Translations under genes and position numbers: made by a program | Notes under the pieces: model-generated | What the model was told of the DNA's origin: nothing | What the model saw: the letters and a program-made list of their open reading frames with translations, nothing else | The model's database searches: none | Part shown: positions 34,940 to 44,233 of the stretch, in pieces | Layout: each line of letters opens with the position of its first letter | Numbering within the stretch: the first letter of the stretch is position 1 | NCBI RefSeq assembly: GCF_002285285.1 | Contig: NZ_NSJF01000004.1 | Span: 1-64,000 of the forward strand | Source: Vandammella animalimorsus | GTDB taxonomy: Bacteria; Pseudomonadota; Gammaproteobacteria; Burkholderiales; Burkholderiaceae_C | Reading direction: 5' to 3' | Length of the DNA: 64,000 nt

Positions 34940-35425
34940 AGGGGTTCTCCTAAAAAGTTCAGAGCATTCGCCAAGACGTGGCCGATCATGTGGGGCCCAT
35001 GGCCCCTGACGCGACCGGCGCAAGGCCTGGCGGACCACTGTGCCGGGCAGTCGGGCTGCCTGGCCAGCGCTGCGAAATTTAAGAAAAACCCGCACTCGGG
35101 CTGTACGCAAAATGTTCGCGGCTGTATGGAGTTGCAAACGCCGCAGCCTTGACTTTGCAAAGGCGCTGCACCTTCGCAGACGGCTCAGCAAGCGGGCCTG
35201 TTTTCCCTTGAGCGCCCCTCGTGCCAAAAGCCGAATGGACCGCAATCTGGCGCAGCCAGGCAGCGCCAGACCTACACCACCAAATCTGCGTTGCTGCTGG
35301 TTTCAATCCTTGATCAGCGCTTACCAAAAGCACATTTTTGCGACGCGGGCGGCGCAACAGTCTCACTATCATCGCCGCCGCCATGGCCTGCCCTGGCGCT
35401 CCTGCAACAAGACTTCTTTTGGCCC
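34940..35425 (-). promoter_or_regulatory. 486-bp gene-free leader with hairpins, upstream of CsgG cluster
   Basis: No convincing gene lies here. Three stem-loops precede the first cluster gene: GGGGCC-CAT-GGCCCC at 34992-35006, a 9-bp stem at 35042-35064 (GCCGGGCAG with CTGCCTGGC), and a short stem at 35085-35100 that on the minus strand is followed by TTTTTCTT, like a weak intrinsic terminator. Transcription coming from the right on the minus strand would meet that terminator first, which could allow attenuation. I see no clear -35/-10 pair on either strand. Confidence 0.35.
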
Positions 35426-36139
35426 ATGAATGCTCCATATCTGCCAGCCTCCAGCGCACAGCGCTCTTCCAGCCTGCGCCCCCTTGCCATGGCCAGCACG
35501 GCCTTGCTTGCTGTGGCGTTGAGCGCCTGCGATCTGCGCGGCGCAGCATCTGGCGCCATCGCCTACCCCGATGACGCAGCCATCACCAAGGCCTTGCGCA
35601 TCGACTGGGACAGCGACCCGGCAGGCCAACAGGCCCAAGCCTTGCTGCACACCCTGGGCGGCCCCGGGGCCAACGTGCGCTACCGCATCCACCGGGTGAT
35701 TGCGCAGCCTGTGGGCTTTCTTGTGCAATACGATGCCCTCGTGCAGCTGCAGCAGGACGGGGCCCAGAGCCTGCAGCAGTTTCAGCAACAACTGGCTGCG
35801 CAATTGGCCCAGCAGGCCCAGCAACGCGCAGCGACGCGGGGCAAGGGCGACAACGCACCGGAGGCCCCAAGCAAAGAAGCCTCGCAACCCTCAAGCGAAT
35901 CGGGCAGCACCGAGCTGCACAAAGCCATCGAGCAGCTGCGCGCCACCCAGGCTGATCAGGCCCAGGCCCTGGAGCGCATGCTGCAGAACATGCAGCAGTG
36001 CTACCAAGAACGCCACAAGGGCGACGAAGTGGTGCTGATGGCGCGGCTGCGGGCCCACCTCTGGCCCGAGCGCAATCAGGGCTGGTATGCAGAAAAAGTT
36101 GCCGCTCCGGACATGCAGATCGCCTGCCTGCCGCTGTAA
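35426..36139 (+). CDS. unrecognised lipoprotein, divergent to CsgG cluster
   Basis: 237 residues with a lipobox LSAC (Cys35) after a long N-region. I do not recognise a family. The first half of the mature part is a compact domain (AITKALRIDWDSDPAGQQAQ … YRIHRVIAQPVGFLVQYDAL), followed by a Gln-rich coiled coil (LQQFQQQLAAQLAQQAQQ), an acidic/Ser/Pro linker and a C-terminal helix with two cysteines (QCYQERHKGD and IACLPL). The start 35426 has no good ribosome site. Its divergent position against the cluster might indicate an accessory role, unproven. Confidence 0.72.
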   Translation: MNAPYLPASSAQRSSSLRPLAMASTALLAVALSACDLRGAASGAIAYPDDAAITKALRIDWDSDPAGQQAQALLHTLGGPGANVRYRIHRVIAQPVGFLVQYDALVQLQQDGAQSLQQFQQQLAAQLAQQAQQRAATRGKGDNAPEAPSKEASQPSSESGSTELHKAIEQLRATQADQAQALERMLQNMQQCYQERHKGDEVVLMARLRAHLWPERNQGWYAEKVAAPDMQIACLPL

Positions 36140-36188
36140 AACCTTTTCAGAGTCTTGGCACGAGCGGGCAGCGATCGTGAACGGGCTC

Positions 36189-37652
36189 TCAAATGCCCGT
36201 CACCGCCACGGCCTTGCTGATCAGGTGCTCCTCCAGCGCCTCATGGCCGCCTTCGGTGCCCAGGCCGGAGTCTTTCACGCCTCCGAAGGGCAGCTCTGCC
36301 GATGGCGTGGCCGGCTGGTTGATCCACAGCATGCCGACCTGGACCTGCTCGGCCAGGGTTTGCACGTTCTTGAACGAGCGCGTGAAGGCGTAGGCCGCCA
36401 GTCCGTAGTCGAGCCGGTTGGCCTCGGCGATAGCCTCATCCAGGCTGGTGAAGATGCGCAGCCCGGCAATCGGGCCAAAGGGCTCTTCGTTGAAGAGCAA
36501 TGAATCCATCGCTGGCTGCAGCACCAGGGTGGGGGCAAAGAAGTTGCCCTGCTCGCCCACGCGGCGCCCGCCAGTGACGACCTCGCCCCCCTTGGCCTGC
36601 ACGTCGGCCACGATGCGCTCCATGGCCTGCACGCGGCGGGCGTTGGCCAATGGGCCGAGCTTGGTGTCCTCGGCCAGGCCATTGCCCAGCTTGAGGCCTT
36701 CGCAGTGGGCCACGAAGGCGTCCTGGAAGTCGCGCGCCAGCGATTCATGCACCAAAAAGCGCGTGGGCGCAATGCACACCTGGCCGGCGTTGCGGAACTT
36801 GGCCATGGCCACGGACTTCACCGCCAGGGCCACGTCCGCATCCTCGGCCACGATCACCGGCGCATGCCCGCCCAGCTCCATCACCACTTTTTTCATCTGT
36901 GCCCCAGCCTTGGCGGCCAGTTGCTTGCCCACGGGGGTGGAGCCGGTGAAAGTCACGAAGCGGATGACCGGGCTGGCAATCAGGTAGTCGGAAATCTGCG
37001 CCGGATCGCCATACACCAGGCCGACCACGCCCTCGGGCAGGCCCGCGTCCACAAAGCATTGCAGCAGCGCCGCTGGCGAGGCCGGCGTTTCCTCAGGCGC
37101 CTTGCACAGGAACGAGCAACCCGTGGCCAGGGCCGGGCCCAGCTTGCGGGTGACCTGGTTGAGCGGGAAGTTCCACGGCGTAAAGGCCGCCACCGGCCCA
37201 ATGGGCTGCTTGAGCACCATTTGCTGGCTGGCCAGGTTGGCGCCGGGCACGATTCGGCCATAGACGCGCCGCCCTTCGTCGGCAAACCAATCAATCATGT
37301 TGGCGCAGGACAGCGCCTCGACGCGCGCCTCGGCCAAGGGCTTGCCCTGCTCCATGGTCATCAGCGCGGCAATGTGATCGGCCCGCTCGCGCAACAAGGC
37401 GGCGGCCTGGCGCATGATCTTCTGGCGTTCCACACTGGATGTAGCGCGCCAGCGCTCAAAGCCGCGCTGGGCCGCCGCCAGGGCCTTGTCCAGATCGGCC
37501 TGGCTGGCATGGGCCACGCGGCCAATGGCCTGGCCCGTGGCCGGGTTCAGCACATCCAGGGTGCGGCCATCGGCCGCGTCCTGCCATTGGTTGTCGATCA
37601 GCAAACGGGTATCTGGATACTGGGTGGCTTGGCTTGAGCTGGTGGCAGTCAT
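36189..37652 (-). CDS. gabD: NAD(P)-dependent succinate-semialdehyde dehydrogenase-like
   Basis: Aldehyde dehydrogenase superfamily, 487 residues. Catalytic Cys293 in [12 protein letters not shown] and general-base Glu259 in [11 protein letters not shown] are present, with the cofactor segment [11 protein letters not shown] and the [20 protein letters not shown] stretch typical of the GabD group. It probably oxidises succinate semialdehyde to succinate in GABA breakdown, but no GABA transaminase is beside it, so another aldehyde is possible. Start 37652 ([14 protein letters not shown]) has GGAAGA 6 bp upstream. Divergent from the CopZ-like gene. Confidence 0.85.
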   Translation of the reverse strand: MTATSSSQATQYPDTRLLIDNQWQDAADGRTLDVLNPATGQAIGRVAHASQADLDKALAAAQRGFERWRATSSVERQKIMRQAAALLRERADHIAALMTMEQGKPLAEARVEALSCANMIDWFADEGRRVYGRIVPGANLASQQMVLKQPIGPVAAFTPWNFPLNQVTRKLGPALATGCSFLCKAPEETPASPAALLQCFVDAGLPEGVVGLVYGDPAQISDYLIASPVIRFVTFTGSTPVGKQLAAKAGAQMKKVVMELGGHAPVIVAEDADVALAVKSVAMAKFRNAGQVCIAPTRFLVHESLARDFQDAFVAHCEGLKLGNGLAEDTKLGPLANARRVQAMERIVADVQAKGGEVVTGGRRVGEQGNFFAPTLVLQPAMDSLLFNEEPFGPIAGLRIFTSLDEAIAEANRLDYGLAAYAFTRSFKNVQTLAEQVQVGMLWINQPATPSAELPFGGVKDSGLGTEGGHEALEEHLISKAVAVTGI

Positions 37653-37914
37653 TGCAATCTTCCGGTCGGGCAAAAGAAACTCTGCAAGGTCTGCAGCGCA
37701 GGCCTTGCAAAACACAGGCAGGCGCATTTTTCCACCAAAACCATGGCCGCAACAGCCTCGCACGCCCGCCGTGCAGCGCCGAACAGGCGGATAATGAAAC
37801 TGTAAGCCTGTGCGCCAGGCCACCGACCGCATGGATAGACGGCCAGTGCTGCGCTCGGCAATTTTGAGGGCCGGCTTTTGTGTCGCCCACCCATTCACCA
37901 ACAAGGAGATTGCA

Positions 37915-38115
37915 ATGAACCAAACCTTCAAAGTCCAGGGCATGACCTGTGAGCACTGCGTTCAGGCGGTGCAAAAGGCCATTCTGAAGACCGACAATAC
38001 GGCCAAGGTTCAGGTGGATTTGCCCACGGGGCTGGTCAGCATTGCCAGCTCGCAACCACGCAGCGCACTCGTTGCGGCCATTGAGGAAGCTGGCTACACA
38101 GTGGGTAGCCCTTGA
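37915..38115 (+). CDS. CopZ-like heavy-metal-binding (HMA) protein
   Basis: 66-residue ferredoxin-like metallochaperone with the copper-binding motif MTCEHC (Cys12 and Cys15) after a short beta-strand, then [12 protein letters not shown] and AIEEAGYTV as in Atx1/CopZ. AAGGAG lies 6 bp before the ATG. It normally hands Cu(I) to a P-type ATPase; no CopA or CueR gene is adjacent. Terminator at 38167-38200. In the 262-bp upstream gap ACAGGC…GCCTGT is a loose dyad of unknown meaning. Confidence 0.9.
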   Translation: MNQTFKVQGMTCEHCVQAVQKAILKTDNTAKVQVDLPTGLVSIASSQPRSALVAAIEEAGYTVGSP

Positions 38116-38166
38116 GATCAGGGGCAGGCCCCGAGGCCTTGCCTGGTCCGTTACAACCGGCCCCCC

Positions 38167-38200
38167 AAAAAAAGCGCTGCTTTCAAGCAGCGCTTTTTTT
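38167..38200. terminator. strong bidirectional terminator
   Basis: A 16-bp stem with A7 on one side and T7 on the other: AAAAAAAGCGCTGCTT (38167-38182) with AAGCAGCGCTTTTTTT (38185-38200). It lies between the convergent CopZ-like and response-regulator genes; its last base is the last base of the regulator's stop codon. Confidence 0.93.
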
Positions 38201-38931
38201 CATGCGTTGCCCGGCAAACTGGCCGGCTCGGCCAGCTGACCGTCTGCCTCAACCTGCTCCAGACGATAACCCACGCCATAAACGGCCGTGACCACATAGC
38301 CATTCTCTGGCTTCAAATTCAGTTTGTTGCGCAGACGGGAAATATGGGTGTCTAGCGAGCGCGAGGGCATCGGCGTGAGCTGCCCCCAGACCATTTCCCG
38401 CACGTGATCGCGCGAAAGCAAGCGCCCACAGTTCTGAAACATGAACAGCGCGAGATTGAATTCACGGTGTTTGATGTCCACCGGCTCGCCGCGCACTTCC
38501 AGCGTACGCTTTTCCGTATCAAAGCGATACACGCCAAAATCAACGATGTGCGCCATCTGGCTTTCAGGATACGAGCGGCGCAGCAAGGCTTGGATGCGCG
38601 CCAGCAACTCTCCCATGCGCACAGGCTTGGTCATGAAATCATCAGCGCCGCTGCTCAAGCCCTGTACCACGTCCTCCTCGCTGCCACGGCGCGTGACGAA
38701 CAGAATGGGCATATTCGAGCCAATGCTCTGACGCACGCTTTGCACGACCTGTGGGCCTTCCATATCGGGCAAATACCAATCGACCACCAGTAAATCCAGC
38801 GTGCGAGTGCGCAGGTCTATGAGAAGGCTGGTGCCGTCCGAGTACAAATAGCAACTATGGCCCAATTGCTCGATGGCCGCGCGCATGAACTCCTGCACCA
38901 AGGGGTCATCATCCAGAACGCCAATTCGCAT
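38200..38931 (-). CDS. OmpR-family response regulator, no partner kinase nearby
   Basis: 243 residues: receiver domain (acidic pocket Asp7-Asp9 in LDDDP, phospho-acceptor Asp51 in LLVVDWYLP, Lys102 in FMTKP) and a winged-helix DNA-binding domain (about 140-232, RLLSRDHVREMVWG, LDTHISRLRNKL, GYVVTAVYGVGYRL). Start 38931 (MRIGVLDDD) matches the family. No histidine kinase is next to it. The gene and the gap upstream are less GC-rich than their surroundings. Targets are unknown; regulation of the nearby surface cluster would be a guess. Confidence 0.9.
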   Translation of the reverse strand: MRIGVLDDDPLVQEFMRAAIEQLGHSCYLYSDGTSLLIDLRTRTLDLLVVDWYLPDMEGPQVVQSVRQSIGSNMPILFVTRRGSEEDVVQGLSSGADDFMTKPVRMGELLARIQALLRRSYPESQMAHIVDFGVYRFDTEKRTLEVRGEPVDIKHREFNLALFMFQNCGRLLSRDHVREMVWGQLTPMPSRSLDTHISRLRNKLNLKPENGYVVTAVYGVGYRLEQVEADGQLAEPASLPGNA

Positions 38932-39240
38932 GTTGATGCTCTCACGCCTCCAATGGTTTTAAAAATGCCTTGCGCGATTACCTAATGGGAATTTCATGCC
39001 TGGACAGCAGCCTCACGGAAGATTTTCTGAATGGCACAAGCCATTCCGAAATAGCAGCTCCGAACCGCGCTCCAGTGCAAGAAGCCTCATCGCACAACAC
39101 ATCCTTAATCGCTGCAAGTCTGCAGCTTCTTTTCGCCGCAGAACTTTACCTGAAATTGCTACTGCGAAAACTGATTATCAGCAACAAGAATTCTCACAAA
39201 TATTTACAAACCACCCATTAAACCCAGGTAAATAGCTCGG
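38932..39240. other. AT-richer gap, no supported gene
   Basis: 309 bp of visibly lower GC than the rest of the window. Two overlapping short plus-strand frames (38970-39221 and 38996-39235) exist but lack a ribosome site and resemble nothing known. It should hold the promoter of the leftward response regulator. I could not pick a convincing -35/-10 pair. Confidence 0.4.
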
Positions 39241-40398
39241 TTATTGCTGTGATTGCATCCAAACCAAGAGCGCCAGCACCATCAGGCCCAGCAATACCGC
39301 CAGGGCGATCTTGACCCAGCTATAGGGCTGCTCGCCAGCCAGTGTGCCGGTATAGCCATTGGCCACGATCTGGTAGGTCTTGGCCCCATAGGTGTAATGC
39401 ACCAACCAAACAGGCACCAGCACATGCTTGAAGGTGCGCCCCTGATATTGCGCATCGACCACCAGATTGCGGTGGGTGTCGCCCGGCACGCGGCTGGCGC
39501 ACAAGGCGCGCAGGCGTTGCTGCATTTGCTGCTCGCCCAGCGTGGCGGCGCGGCGCAGGTCCACCTGGTAGCGCTCCACCGTCCAGCCACGCACGTATTC
39601 GGGCGAGTAGGGGCGTAAATCGGTCAGGGTCGGGAAGGGCTCGATCTTGCGCAGCAGGCTGGCATGCACGCCCACGGTGCCTGGCACCAGTTCGTCATCA
39701 AAGAAATGCTGCAGCTGGCCCGAAGCAGGCACCCAGCGGATGTGCTGCACCTGCCGCGTTTGCAGATTGCCCTGGCTGTCGCGATAGGTCTGAGTGGTGT
39801 AGTAGTAGTGGCCCGCATCGGCGCGCCAACGCGCACTGGCATGCGCGTCGAAAGTCCAGTACGGCAGGTAAACGCCCTTGAGCGTATCGGTCAGCGCCGC
39901 TCGCTTGAGCTTGCTGGGCGCAAACCAGCGCGAGCCATACCACTTGCGCACGCGCTCGCGCATTTGCGCATCGCTGAGGCGAAAGGGCAGGATGCTTTGC
40001 GGCGTGATCGCATCCTGCAGCTGCTCGTGGGCCACAATGGCTGGCGAACCGCAGAAATCGCAGCGCTGCGCCACCCGGCCATCAACAAACACCGAAATGG
40101 CATGGCAGTTGCGGCATTGCACTTCGCGCCGCTGATTGCTCCAGCCGCGCTGGTTGGCCGGGTCGCGCAGGGCCTGCTCCAGATCCTGCTCGACCACTCC
40201 GCCGGCTTCGCTGCCATCGCCTGCGTTCGGGTCGGGCGGGCGCCAGGCGGCGGTAGTGCCGCAATAGGGGCAGACCAGCGCCTGCCGGGCGGCATTCCAT
40301 TCCAGATTGGCGCCGCATTCAGGGCAAGGGTGTTTGCCAATGGCGGTCGTGGGGGCCGCCGCCGCGCTGGCAGGCGCTGGGGGGATAGCGTTTGTCAT
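39241..40398 (-). CDS. zinc-ribbon protein with C-terminal membrane anchor
   Basis: 385 residues. Two zinc ribbons at the N-terminus: Cys25/Cys28 with Cys43/Cys46 (CPECG…CPYCG) and Cys95/Cys98 with Cys113/Cys116 (CRNC…CDFCG). Then a domain of about 220 residues (RKWYGSRWFAPSKLK, GVYLPYWTFDAHASARW, VPVWLVHYTYG) and one C-terminal helix (about 361-380). This type is commonly found paired with an SPFH protein, and here the SPFH gene is 102 bp upstream on the same strand. Function unknown to me; probably a membrane-envelope accessory factor. Start 40398 has GAGAGAA upstream. Confidence 0.82.
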   Translation of the reverse strand: MTNAIPPAPASAAAAPTTAIGKHPCPECGANLEWNAARQALVCPYCGTTAAWRPPDPNAGDGSEAGGVVEQDLEQALRDPANQRGWSNQRREVQCRNCHAISVFVDGRVAQRCDFCGSPAIVAHEQLQDAITPQSILPFRLSDAQMRERVRKWYGSRWFAPSKLKRAALTDTLKGVYLPYWTFDAHASARWRADAGHYYYTTQTYRDSQGNLQTRQVQHIRWVPASGQLQHFFDDELVPGTVGVHASLLRKIEPFPTLTDLRPYSPEYVRGWTVERYQVDLRRAATLGEQQMQQRLRALCASRVPGDTHRNLVVDAQYQGRTFKHVLVPVWLVHYTYGAKTYQIVANGYTGTLAGEQPYSWVKIALAVLLGLMVLALLVWMQSQQ

Positions 40399-40500
40399 GC
40401 CGGTTCTCTCGCTGCCTGCCCTTGCAAAAGCGCAGGCGAATGCTCAGCGCTTGTGCAATGGACGCCCGCGGGCTGCTGCGGGCGCGTGGTGGGAAGGCCA

Positions 40501-41583
40501 TCAGCCGCGCAGGAACTCCTCCAGTGCGCCACGGGCGATGCGCCAGGCGCTGCCGATCTTGCGCGCTTTGAGATCACCGGCCTCGATCGAGGCCATCACG
40601 TCCTCCACCGAGACGCCCAGCGCTTGCGCAACCTGCTCGGGCGTGAGCACATCCAACGCGCCGGCCCCCGCCGCCCCTTGGACGGCCCCGGCCGCTGCCA
40701 TGCCAGCGGCCGGGGACTGCTGCGGCTGCTGCATGCTTTTCATCATCTCCTGCGCCATGCCAAAGCCCATGGCCATTTGCGCTGGCATGGTGGCCGCGGC
40801 ACCAGCCTCGCCACCCTGGCCCATGGCCTGGCCCATCTGGTATTTGACGTAGTCGTTCAGGTTGCCGATCACGCTCATGCTCGAACGCTTGTCGATGGCC
40901 TGTTCGACCTCTGGCGGCACCGAGACGTTTTCCAGGATGAAGCTGCTCACTTCCAGGCCGTACTTGTCGCGGATGGCCGGGTTGATAATAGGCAGCAGCG
41001 CATCGCCCAGCTCGGCATAGCGTTGTGCGATATCCAGCACTGGCACATGGGCCTTGGCCAGCGCCTCGGTGAACACGCTGACGATGCGCGAGCGCATGGT
41101 GTCGTTGAACTCGTCAAGGCGGAAGTTCTGATCCGTGCCGGCCACTTCCTTGAGGAACCTGGGCGCATCGACAATGCGGAAGTCGTAAGTGCCAAAGGCA
41201 CGCAGGCGCACCACGCCAAAGTCCTGGTCGCGCATCATCACCGGGTTGGAAGTGCCCCATTTGTTGCCAGTGAACAGGCGCGTGTTCAGGTAGTACACAT
41301 CGCACTTGAAGGGCGATTGGAAGCCGTACTTCCAGCCCAGGATGGTTGAGAGGATGGGGATGTTCTCCGTGGTCAGCGTGTGCTTGCCCGGGCCAAACAG
41401 GTCGGCGAACTGGCCAGCCGCGACGAACTGAACCATCTGCGACTCGCGCACGATGAGCTGCGCGCCGTTCTTGATTTCCTTGTCCTCGTCAGGCCAGCGA
41501 TACGAGAGCGTGTCGCGCGAATCATCCGTCCACTCGATGACTTCAATCAGCTGGTTGCGCACCAAGTTCCAAATCCGGTCCAT
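40501..41583 (-). CDS. SPFH-domain protein with C-terminal helix-turn-helix
   Basis: 360 residues. The N-terminal 250 residues are the SPFH/band-7-like domain of the YdjI or virion-core-like group (RESQMVQFVAAGQFADLFGP, LRAFGTYDFRIVDAPRFLKE, VSSFILENVSVPPEVEQAID) and have no membrane anchor. A Met/Gln/Gly/Ala linker leads to a small excisionase-like helix-turn-helix (about 308-358, LTPEQVAQALGVSVEDVMAS, then ARKIGSAWRIARGALEEFL). Start 41583 (MDRIWNLVRNQLIEVIEW) matches the family. It heads a two-gene unit with the zinc-ribbon gene. The leader carries a large hairpin. Confidence 0.85.
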   Translation of the reverse strand: MDRIWNLVRNQLIEVIEWTDDSRDTLSYRWPDEDKEIKNGAQLIVRESQMVQFVAAGQFADLFGPGKHTLTTENIPILSTILGWKYGFQSPFKCDVYYLNTRLFTGNKWGTSNPVMMRDQDFGVVRLRAFGTYDFRIVDAPRFLKEVAGTDQNFRLDEFNDTMRSRIVSVFTEALAKAHVPVLDIAQRYAELGDALLPIINPAIRDKYGLEVSSFILENVSVPPEVEQAIDKRSSMSVIGNLNDYVKYQMGQAMGQGGEAGAAATMPAQMAMGFGMAQEMMKSMQQPQQSPAAGMAAAGAVQGAAGAGALDVLTPEQVAQALGVSVEDVMASIEAGDLKARKIGSAWRIARGALEEFLRG

Positions 41584-41617
41584 AAAAAAACGCCTCTTGA
41601 TCGGTAGGGAAGGTCTA

Positions 41618-41667
41618 GAGCGTGTTGTGAACTTTGCGCCTCCCCGCGCAAAGTCCACAACACACTC
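41618..41667 (-). repeat. large imperfect hairpin between hemB and SPFH gene
   Basis: Arms GAG-C-GTGTTGTG-A-ACTTTGCGC (41618-41639) and the matching 41646-41667 pair over 20 bp with two single mismatches around a six-base loop (CTCCCC). It lies 34 bp before the SPFH start codon. Without a T-run it is not a simple terminator of hemB; it may be a REP-like element or a leader structure. Confidence 0.8.
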
Positions 41668-41793
41668 CAAGGGTTGTTGAGATTTAGTGTTGCGGCGGCT
41701 GCACGCAGTGGCCGCATTCTGCATGAAGTGCCTGCAAGCCATTGGCCCGCCCGCCGGTAGCCTGCGCCCGGCACAGACCATTCCGGCTGGCAC

Positions 41794-42834
<1,041 letters not shown>

Positions 42835-43050
42835 TCACAGCATGCTTTGTACCAAGCGCAAATATTCACCCACAGTGCGGCATTGGCTGGCGCTTTGGGT
42901 GCTGATGTTGATGTTCAGCGCCAAGCATGTCTCGTCGTTGATGATGGTCATCTTCAGCCAATCGTGGATTGGCGTGTGGGCATCAATGTCCCCGCGCGGA
43001 CAATCCAGCACCTGCGACACGATATGGAAGACCTGCAACTCAATCGACAT
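42835..43050 (-). CDS. small acyl-carrier-protein-like ORF
   Basis: 71 residues from MSIELQ. The size and alternating helix pattern (VFHIVSQVLDCP, then TVGEYLRLVQSM at the end) resemble an acyl carrier protein, but the DSL serine that would take phosphopantetheine is not there: the position reads DWLKMTI. It could be an ACP-like protein with another role, or a chance frame. It ends 33 bp before hemB on the same strand. An upstream start at 43065 is possible and neither has a strong ribosome site. Confidence 0.45.
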   Translation of the reverse strand: MSIELQVFHIVSQVLDCPRGDIDAHTPIHDWLKMTIINDETCLALNINISTQSASQCRTVGEYLRLVQSML

Positions 43051-43154
43051 GCCGCCATTGTGCATGGGTTTTGTCCATCGGGCGTCCCATGCGCACAACC
43101 GGCCCGACACTGCCAGCCTTGCACACCACGTCTTTCAAGCATGGCGCACCGGAT

Positions 43155-43183
43155 TTGAGACGCTGCGCCGAGATTGCTACACT
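43155..43183 (+). promoter_or_regulatory. sigma-70-type promoter for dppBCDF
   Basis: TTGAGA (43155-43160), 17-bp spacer, TACACT (43178-43183), 47 bp before the dppB start. Each hexamer differs from consensus by one or two bases. Confidence 0.55.
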
Positions 43184-43230
43184 GCGGCCCCTTTGCCTGC
43201 CAGCACGGCACTCTGCTTGCCTTCCCGCCC

Positions 43231-44220
43231 ATGCTCCAATTTTTCTTTCGGCGTCTTGCCTCGCTGCTGCTGTCCCTGGCGGGCGCATCGGTGCTGGTCA
43301 TGTTCGTGCTGGAAGTGCTGCCGGGCAATGCTGCGCAGACCATGCTCGGGCCCGATGCGGCGCCCGAGGCCGTGCAGGCGCTGTACGAACAACTGGGGCT
43401 GGATCAGCCCTTGCTGCGGCGCTACGCTGGCTGGATTGGCGGCCTGCTGCGCGGCGACATGGGTGAGAGCTACGCCTACGGCATTGCAGCCAGCGAGCTG
43501 ATTCTGGAGAGCCTGAAGCTGACCCTGCCGCTGGCCCTGCTGGCCATCACGCTGGCCATCGCCATCGCGCTGTGCGCCGGCATCTACGCCGCAGCGCGGC
43601 ACAACCGCGCCGGCGATGTGCTCACCATGGGGCTGACGCAAATTGGCATCGCTGTGCCCAACTTCTGGCTGGCCATCCTGCTCATCATGCTGTTTGCCGT
43701 GCGACTTCGCTGGTTCTCCGCCGGGGGCTTTCCCGGCTGGGACAGCAACTTCGGCGGCGGCCCCTGGCCGGCGCTGAAGGCCTTGCTGCTGCCCGCCCTG
43801 GCCCTGGCCATGGTGCAGGCAGCCATGCTGGCGCGCATGACGCGCTCGGCCATGTTGGAGGTGCTGCGCGAGGACTACATCCGCACGGCCCAGGCCAAGG
43901 GCCTGGCGCGCTGGCAGGTGCTGCTGGGCCATGCGCTGCGCAATGCGCTGATCCCGGTGGTGACGGTTGCCGGTCTGCAGTTTGCCAACCTGCTGGCCGG
44001 CACCATCGTGGTGGAAAACGTCTTCCAGCTGCCTGGCCTTGGACGGCTGATCTTTCAGGCCATCGAAAACCGCGACATGGTGGTGGTGCGCAACTGCGTG
44101 CTGCTGCTCTCGGCCATGGTGATCGTGGTGAACTTCCTGGTCGATCTGGCCTACGCCTGGCTGGATCCGCGCATCCGCCACACGCGCACGCGCCGCGCAG
44201 CCATGTCCATCCCTGCCTGA
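43231..44220 (+). CDS. dppB: peptide ABC transporter permease (DppB type)
   Basis: Inner-membrane permease of the dipeptide/oligopeptide/nickel ABC family, 329 residues, about six membrane helices. It has the family's N-terminal stretch (FFFRRLASLLLSLAGASVLV), FVLEVLPGNAA and the cytoplasmic EAA loop (EVLREDYIRTAQAKGLARWQ). Start 43231. It heads dppB-dppC-dppD-dppF (13-bp gap, then overlapping starts). No substrate-binding protein gene (dppA) is present here, so specificity cannot be told. Confidence 0.9.
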   Translation: MLQFFFRRLASLLLSLAGASVLVMFVLEVLPGNAAQTMLGPDAAPEAVQALYEQLGLDQPLLRRYAGWIGGLLRGDMGESYAYGIAASELILESLKLTLPLALLAITLAIAIALCAGIYAAARHNRAGDVLTMGLTQIGIAVPNFWLAILLIMLFAVRLRWFSAGGFPGWDSNFGGGPWPALKALLLPALALAMVQAAMLARMTRSAMLEVLREDYIRTAQAKGLARWQVLLGHALRNALIPVVTVAGLQFANLLAGTIVVENVFQLPGLGRLIFQAIENRDMVVVRNCVLLLSAMVIVVNFLVDLAYAWLDPRIRHTRTRRAAMSIPA

Positions 44221-44233
44221 ATAAGCGCCCGCC

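Noticed and set aside
38970-39235. Small plus-strand frames in the AT-rich gap
   Set aside because: No ribosome site, no known motif and they overlap each other in different frames.
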